Assembly (NCBI RefSeq): GCF_014905175.1
Contig: NC_057790.1
Location: forward strand, 21,230,469 to 21,294,468
From: Aphidius gifuensis
Lineage: Eukaryota; Arthropoda; Insecta; Hymenoptera; Braconidae
Reading direction: 5' to 3'
Length of the DNA: 64,000 bases
The notes below the pieces were generated by a model. The model had not been told where the DNA came from. It made no database searches and saw only the letters and a program-made list of their open reading frames with translations. Shown here piece after piece: positions 57,449-64,000 of the stretch. Made by a program: the position numbers and the translations under genes. Numbering within the stretch: the stretch's first letter is position 1; every line of letters begins with the position of its first letter.

Positions 57449-60400
57449 ATGTCTGAGAGTTATAAAAAACGTGATACTGAAGAGGTTGTTGAAGAGCAGA
57501 CACTGGTTAAAGAGACCAATGGAACACGAATTGTTGCAAAGGGTAAATTTAAAAATAATATTATTTATCATTATCAATTTAAATGTTTACATTAATAATT
57601 ATATTTTATTGTTTATCAATTTTATTATTTACATTTACTCATTACATTTTCATTCCTTCAATTTTTTTTTTTTCCTCTTCAAGTTTAAAAAAAAAAAAAT
57701 AATAATCAACCAGTTGATTGGAAAAAAAAAAAATCTTTTTTTTTTTTTTATCTATGATGAATTTTTATATATTTTTTTTTTGATTAACATGACAGCCACA
57801 CCTAGGCTTGTACAAAATTTTATTCAAATTTATCGCCTCAAAGAAAAAAAAAAAAAAATAGAAATTTTATTTTAAAAATTTTTAGTTTTTTTTTTATTTA
57901 TTTTTATTCTCAGGTAAAAAAATTGACGGGCTTTAATTTATTATCTTATCACTGATAATATACTCAACTATCGTACTTTTCAATAAAAAGTTTTAAAATA
58001 AATAATTATCATTATTTATTTATATATAATTATAAAAAAAAAAAAAAAAAATTTCATATTTAAAATAAGAAAATAATAATTATATAAATTCGGCTTTATC
58101 ATTTTGTTGACGAGCTTATTTTAAATATATATACTTCGTATTATTAGTATATTTTATTTATGATTAAAATAAACTTGGCATAAAGAATGAATAGATATGA
58201 TTATACTACTATCAACCGGTTCTCAAACGTTATAATGATTAGTACGCAAAAATAAATAAAATAAAAAACAAGTTTTTTTTTAAATATTTTATTATAAAAT
58301 TATTTAAATATTCAATTGACATTTGAATTAATCAACATCTTAAAAGTTATTTAACGCTCAATGAAACATAAAAAATTTTTTAATTAAATTAAATTATGTA
58401 AGTTGATCTAAAAGATCTTACCATTTACAAATTTATCCGTGTGAATAAAATTAAATGTTTTATAATTGACTGCTCATTGTTGTTCAATTAATCATATGAT
58501 ATGACAGTATTTATCAATAATTTAAATGACAAAATAGTATTATAATTATCTATTAAATTGCTTGATAATAAATTATATTAATAATAAATTTTATTTTGTA
58601 AAATAGCTAGTGAGTCAATGAGATTATCTCCTGGTTGGAAAAGAACCAATAAATCTGATGATGAATCCAACGGTAAAGATGGTGTCTTGGATCATAATGA
58701 TCTTGATCTTAATCCACCAAATGATAGGTAAATAAATTCTCATATATTTATATTTCTTTAAAAAATAATTAATTAAATATAAATAAATATTTTAATGATG
58801 AATTTTTTAATTTTTAGAATGAAATTTCTTTACGTGACCATGGTACTTCATGGTATTGGAGTTCTTATGCCCTGGAACATGTTTTTAAATGCAAATGAGG
58901 TATATAATTTTTTGTTAAATTAATATTCTATTTAATAAAACATACAAATTAAATATATTAAATTTATTTTTATAGTATTTTCAAGATGTCAAGTTGAAGG
59001 ACAATCTATATTTTAAATCTAATTACATGTTTTATCTTACATTGACTGCTCAATTGCCAAATTTATTTTTCAATTGGTTTAATGTATTTTTTTCAACTGG
59101 GTAAGTTAAATAATTATATTGTTTTTCTATAAAAAAGGACATAAACTTTTGTTATATTAAATTAATTTTATTTGTAGAGGAGATATTGGCAAAAGAATTG
59201 TTTGGGGTTTAGTTGTTGAAGCTGTTATATTTTTATTCACAATTGGAATGGCCATGGCTGATACTGAAAATCAAACAACATTATTTTTTTGGGTTACAAT
59301 GGGATCTGTTTTTCTTTTAAATAGTAAGAAAAAAAAATTCTTTGTTTTGTTAATAATAATACTGTTTTTTTTTAATTAAAAACTAAATCTTATAAATGAT
59401 ATAATTTTTTACTTTTTGTTCATCAGCTGCAAACGGTATTTATCAAAATTCTATATATGGTATGGCTGCAAAATTACCGGGTAAATATACTGGAGCTATT
59501 GTTCTAGGATCGGTATGTATTTTAAGCCAAACAAAATAAATTATGATTAATCAAATAAATTTATCATTATTAATCTTTTATTAATATCTTACAGAATCTC
59601 AGTGGAATAATTGCAACAATCATTGGTATGATAACAAGAGGGATAACGAAAAATTACACATCTGCAGCAATATATTATTTTATAACAGCATTATTTGTTA
59701 TACTTGCTTGTATTGATACTTATTTTTCACTTCCATTAAATGTAAGTTTAAAATACAAAATTTATTCAATTGTATATTTATAATAATTTGATTTTGTTGA
59801 TTAAATTGTTTCCTTTTTTTTTTCCAGAAATATTTTAGATATCATGAACGTCTTGAAAAGAAACAACAAATTAAAACTGAAATTTCATCAAGAAAAGAAA
59901 AAATACCATTTTTGATGATTATTAAACAATGCTGGCTTCAATTATTATGTGTATTTTTACTTTTTTTCGTTACACTTACAATATTTCCAGGTATTCAAAT
60001 GAATATTTTAAGACAAGAGGATTCAACTTTTTTTATTGACTCAAAAAAGTATGTAAATTTCATGTGCTTTTTATCATTTAATATAACTGCATTCCTTGGT
60101 AGTTTATTGGCAACTTTGGTTCAATGGGTAAGTTATTTTTTAAAATTTAATTTACAAATATAAATTGTCAATTAATTTGTTATTTATTTTATTTATAGCC
60201 AAGTAAAAAATATCTTATTGTACCAATAAGTCTTCGTCTTTTATACATACCAGCTTTTATGTTTTTCTGCAATTATGCACCACCTGATTTCGTAAGACAT
60301 TTACCAATTTTATATCACAATGATTGGGTTTATGCTATACTTTCATTAACAATGGGTTTTTCAAGTGGTTATTTTTCATCACTTGCCATGATGAACTGTG

Positions 60401-60615
60401 GAAAGTACGTATAAAAATAAAACACTTATTTATTTTAAATTTCATTGTAAGATAATACATGTTTATTACATTAATATTTTATTTTTATTAGATGTGTTGA
60501 ACCACGATATGCAACAGTAGCTGGTAAACTTGCTGGTGCTGCATTAAGTTCTGGAATTTTTGCTGGTATTTTAACTAGTATGGGAATACAAAAAGTCATG
60601 TTTTCCCCAAAATAA
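57449..60615 (+). CDS. equilibrative nucleoside transporter (SLC29/ENT family)
   Basis: Ten exons join in phase to 476 residues: 57449-57542, 58607-58727, 58818-58899, 58976-59100, 59178-59323, 59427-59512, 59595-59741, 59828-60127, 60199-60404 and 60492-60615. After a hydrophilic N-terminus come about eleven membrane helices with ENT signatures: GIGVLMPWNMFLNANEYF in the first helix, ANGIYQNSIYGMAAKLPGKY, GQNLSG-type GSNLSGIIA, a charged loop (HERLEKKQQIKTE), FVTLTIFPGIQ, and the last-helix motif VEPRYATVAGKLAGAALSSG. The family moves nucleosides down their gradient across the plasma or organelle membrane. It is closest in style to ENT1/ENT2; I cannot assign a fly orthologue by eye. The 1.06-kb first coding intron is the longest. 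Confidence 0.94.
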
Positions 60616-62078
60616 AATACACTTGTTTCAAGGAGAGAAAAAAAAAAAAAAAAACAAATAGTTCATTGTGAACTTTTATTTTTAAAATTACAATCAATTT
60701 TTTTTTTTAAATTCATTAATGGTAAACATTATTTGTCACTTTGACATTTTTATCAATTTATAAATAGTCATTTTTTTTTTTCTTTTAGAGATTAAAATTA
60801 TTTACTACCGATAAACAATAGGTTTATTGAAATTCATATCAAATTTTTGAATTATTTTAATAGTAAATATTTTCATTTTATAATCAATTTTTATAGTCAT
60901 TTAAATTTTTTATACGTGTCTTATTGAAATTAATATTTTTTACGCTGCCATATTAATCGCACACAAAAAAAGTCAGTTTTATCATTTTTATATTTTTATT
61001 ATCGCATTGAAATTACTTGAAATTATTTTTGATTACTATACCAACCATTCAACTACCTCCTTTATACTCACTTTTAAAAATTTTAACGTTATTATTTATT
61101 TTTTAATTATTAATTAAATGAATCAGTCAAATTAAGATAGTACGTCTGTTAATTTAAATTTGTTTTTATAATTTTTCGTACTTTTGTTGATAAAATTTAA
61201 AATTTTCCTACATAGTTTTAATCATAGTATTATTGAGAATATATAATTGTAAATGATACGTTTTAAATACCAACTTTTAAATATTTCAATTGATATTTTT
61301 ATAAATAGGCATTCTAAATTTTTTATTCTTAAATTATATTGTGGACGTACTAGCCTTAATAAACAAATTAAATTGAAATTAATCAATGACGATAATAAAA
61401 AATTAAAAAATAAATATCAATGTATAATAGCGATAAAACAAATATCAATTCTGATGTACAAGAATTTTTAAGATAAGTGAAATATTTTTGTATAACGTTA
61501 ATTCGAAATTTGTTGAAAATAAAAGATAGAAAAATATATTCATTTTGTATTTGAATAATGTAATTATGATTATTTTATGAAATAAATTTTTATGACAAAA
61601 TAAATGTAGACTCCTAATAAAATTGGAGAATACACATTTTAAAGAAATTATTTTTTTATTTAAAAATTGTTTTAAAAAAATTTGTAATTGCTTCGGCTTA
61701 GAGCCCCTGTTAGCAGCAGCATTTATAAAGTTAAATATTGAAAAAAATTAAATAGAGTTAAATAAAAAAAAATCTCAAAACGATTCAGGGGGTGTTGGTT
61801 TTAAAGTACAAAAAATTCGATAGATAATTTAATTTTTAAACACAACTTGAATGACATAGAATTTTTATTTATACTGATAAACATAAAAATTAAAACAATC
61901 GATAAAAAATGAAGTACAGAGCTTTTATTTAATTGTGTATTTTTTTTTTTTTTAGTACAAAGAAATTATTAAGACAATTAATATAATATTTAAAAAGTAT
62001 ATTAGCACCAACAGGTAGATTTCGGCTTTCTTTAAAATAATAACAATTGTTTATTATTAATTAATATCACTAATAAAT
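60616..62078. other. shared 3' flank of the nucleoside transporter and the JHBP-like gene
   Basis: This 1.46-kb convergent gap is AT-rich with AATAAA hexamers near 61520 and 61580-61600 on the plus strand. Two GC-richer patches occur, 61690-61730 (CTTCGGCTTAGAGCCCCTGT) and 61775-61795. No exon, RNA gene or repeat family is recognised. Confidence 0.4.
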
Positions 62079-63588
62079 TTATGGAAAAAGATCTGAGAAT
62101 GGAATATTAATCAAAATATCATTAGCCATTTTTTTAAGACTTTCATTCCAGCTTTTTGCTGCGTATGGTAACATTCCTTGATAAAGTACTTGCCAATATT
62201 GGTTGACAAATTCAAGTGCTACCTTAGCTAAAAAAACAAAAAAAAGGAATTTTTAAAATTAAATTATATTCTATCTATTCAGCAGTTTAAAAAAAATTCT
62301 AAAAATAAATATTATTGCTTACTTAGAGCTTCATTTCCTCTGAATAAATTTGATGCCCACACTTTCATGCTGCCAACTTCTGGTGTTAATAGTACTTCAT
62401 CTAAAATCCATCTGTCATTGACAATAGATCCTTCCATTTGTACTATTGATCTCACATTTTCCATGCTTACATTAAATTGTCCTGATAAAAAAAAAAAATT
62501 AATTTATTAAAAATTTATACAAATGTATTGATACTTTGATCAATATGTTAATTTAAAATATTTGCGTTGTCATTTAGCTGTAGTTGCTATTAACACAAGC
62601 AAATAAAAATTGCATAAAATTAAATATAATCGTTGTTAAATTACTGGCAATTTAAAATATATTAAAATAATTATTAATAATTCATTTGCAAAGAAAAAAA
62701 GTTAATTGAGCTGTTCTTAAGATTACACAACTGTAACATTTTCAAACTATAAAATAGTGCTTATCATATTGAAAAGAACGTAATAGAAAAACAAAAAAAA
62801 AACAGATGACATTGCACAGTTGTTAAATGACAGTTAATTTTTCCTTTTTTTTTTTTTAATTTTAATTAAAGATTTAATAAAAAACGTTAAATAATATTTC
62901 TTAAATATTTTAATATATATATTAAAATAGAAATTATTATTGTCATTTAATTTTTAAATTTTACAAACCTTTTCCATTGTGTCTAAGTGTACCAATTGAT
63001 CCCTCAGCTTTGTAATCACCTTCTACAAGAACTTTTGGTACTGTAAAATCAATATCCAAACGGAAATGATTTTCACTATGATAAGGTCTAATTGAATGAA
63101 ATTGAATTTTAGCTGCTCCATAAGATTGTACATTTTTAACAACCATTTTACCAGTAACTTCTCCCATTTCAAAATTAAAATGTTCAACTTCAGTTACAAA
63201 TGGATCAAGTACTGGAATCTTGTATTCTGGAATACCTAAAATAATTCAACAAATATAATTAAATAAAAATAGCCAATAACAAAAGAAAACATCACTCGTA
63301 TTAATTTCAATTATTAATAGAAAAAAATATTTACCCCGAACAAGTGTTGGCCAATTTTCCTGGAATGCCAATCTCAAACATGATGAATAATCATTAGAGT
63401 TTTTCGAGCATGTTTTCAAAGCTGATAAAGAAAAAATTCATGTATATATCAATAAACTTTAAACAATGAAATTATTTTTATAGAAAAAAAAATTAAAATA
63501 AAAATTACTTACAAGCTGGAAGTTCAGCATTGACAATTGAAATAACAACACTGACAACAGCAAGTAAAAAAAAACTTCCAAATGCCAT
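62079..63588 (-). CDS. JHBP/takeout-like secreted hydrophobic-ligand-binding protein
   Basis: Exons 63513-63588, 63335-63421, 62969-63235, 62323-62481 and 62079-62227 join in phase to 245 residues, the family's usual length. A signal peptide (MAFGSFFLLAVVSVVISIVN, then AELP) precedes the two N-terminal cysteines of JHBP proteins (KTCSKNSNDYSSCLRLAF). The body has the takeout pattern: IPVLDPFVTEV, VVKNVQSYGAAKIQ, RLDIDFTVPKVLVEGDY, and the C-terminal helix FVNQYWQVLYQGMLPYAAK. These arthropod-specific proteins fold as a barrel wrapped around a long helix and carry juvenile hormone or other lipids in haemolymph and antennae; the ligand here is unknown. The single-domain length, signal peptide and a TATA-like box upstream fit a regulated secretory gene. 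Confidence 0.93.
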
Positions 63589-63695
63589 GATGGCTAGAGA
63601 ATAAATAAAACCACTGGATCAAAATTTAACGTAAAAAAAAAAAAAATTGAATGACTGTTTTAACTAAGATGAAAATCTCCATCGACTGGTAGGCA

Positions 63696-63705
63696 CTTTA
63701 TATAG
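63696..63705 (-). promoter_or_regulatory. TATA-like box of the JHBP-like gene
   Basis: On the minus strand CTATATAAAG lies about 110 bases upstream of the start codon, in a stretch that is less AT-rich than average, so it stands out. A start site around 63660-63675 would give a leader of about 75-85 bases. Confidence 0.55.
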
Positions 63706-64000
63706 ATTTTCGAGCCCAAGGACATTGTGTCGTGTGCTGCGTTGCAAAATTGCATGTCATTAAACAGAGTATTATCAAGAGAATGGGGGATATCATATTA
63801 ATGGGTAGGAGTAACATCTCACGTTAATTCAAAAGTTTAAATTAAAAAAAAAAGAAATATATAATTGATAATATAATAGTATTTACAATTTTTTTTAAAA
63901 ATACCTTTTTTTATGGATTAAATATATATACTAATTGAAAAAAATAAAAAACGAAATGATATTGAAAATTTTCAAGGTAGAACATAAATTATAAATTTAA
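63706..64000. other. upstream flank of the JHBP-like gene
   Basis: 63706-63810 is relatively GC-rich (CATTGTGTCGTGTGCTGCG and following) and may hold promoter-proximal regulatory sites. From 63830 to the window end the sequence is AT-rich with no coding potential. Confidence 0.4.

Overview
This is a eukaryotic nuclear window, almost certainly from an insect. It is very AT-rich, full of homopolymer runs, and its genes have many short GT-AG introns. The protein set is animal: Rho kinase, schwannomin-interacting protein, protein O-mannosyltransferase 1, quiescin sulfhydryl oxidase and a takeout/JHBP-type secreted protein. The JHBP family points to an arthropod. The extreme AT content, together with a very large Ser/Gly/Asn-rich tandem-repeat secreted protein that looks like a silk or glue, makes a parasitoid hymenopteran my best guess, but that is inference.

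Layout. 1-4154 has no recognisable coding sequence; a lone coding-like exon on the minus strand (4155-4246) suggests it is a long intron of a gene running off the left edge. Then come ARGLU1 (+, 5726-9043), a TTLL3/8-type tubulin glycylase (-, 9855-13656), QSOX (-, 14978-17021), POMT1 (+, 18050-20593), a BTB-BACK-PHR protein (-, 21156-22892), Rho kinase (+, 24646-29749), Schip1 (-, 31725-40008), a silk-like repeat protein (+, 43510-50132), GHITM (+, 50902-52363), TBC1D25 (-, 52751-55625), an equilibrative nucleoside transporter (+, 57449-60615) and a JHBP/takeout-like protein (-, 62079-63588). I traced exon chains by splice consensus and codon phase. All close in frame except Rho kinase, which has a local deletion, and the silk-like gene, whose repeat array carries frame breaks.

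Most neighbours are convergent or divergent pairs with short gaps, so 3' ends abut and several 5' ends face each other. There is no operon logic; these are mostly unrelated housekeeping or developmental genes.

The most interesting features are these. (1) The silk-like gene has about 80 copies of a 69-bp repeat, a signal peptide and a His-rich C-terminus; its array contains an out-of-register 2606-bp duplication and several frame breaks. (2) A 3015-bp long-inverted-repeat element with TA flanks makes up almost all of one Schip1 intron and ends 18 bp from a 3' splice site. (3) Several frame-compatible alternative exons appear in ARGLU1 (including a poison-exon candidate), Rho kinase and Schip1. 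(4) Rho kinase lacks about 30 codons of its PH domain, with a frameshift at the same point; a sequence or assembly error is the likeliest cause.
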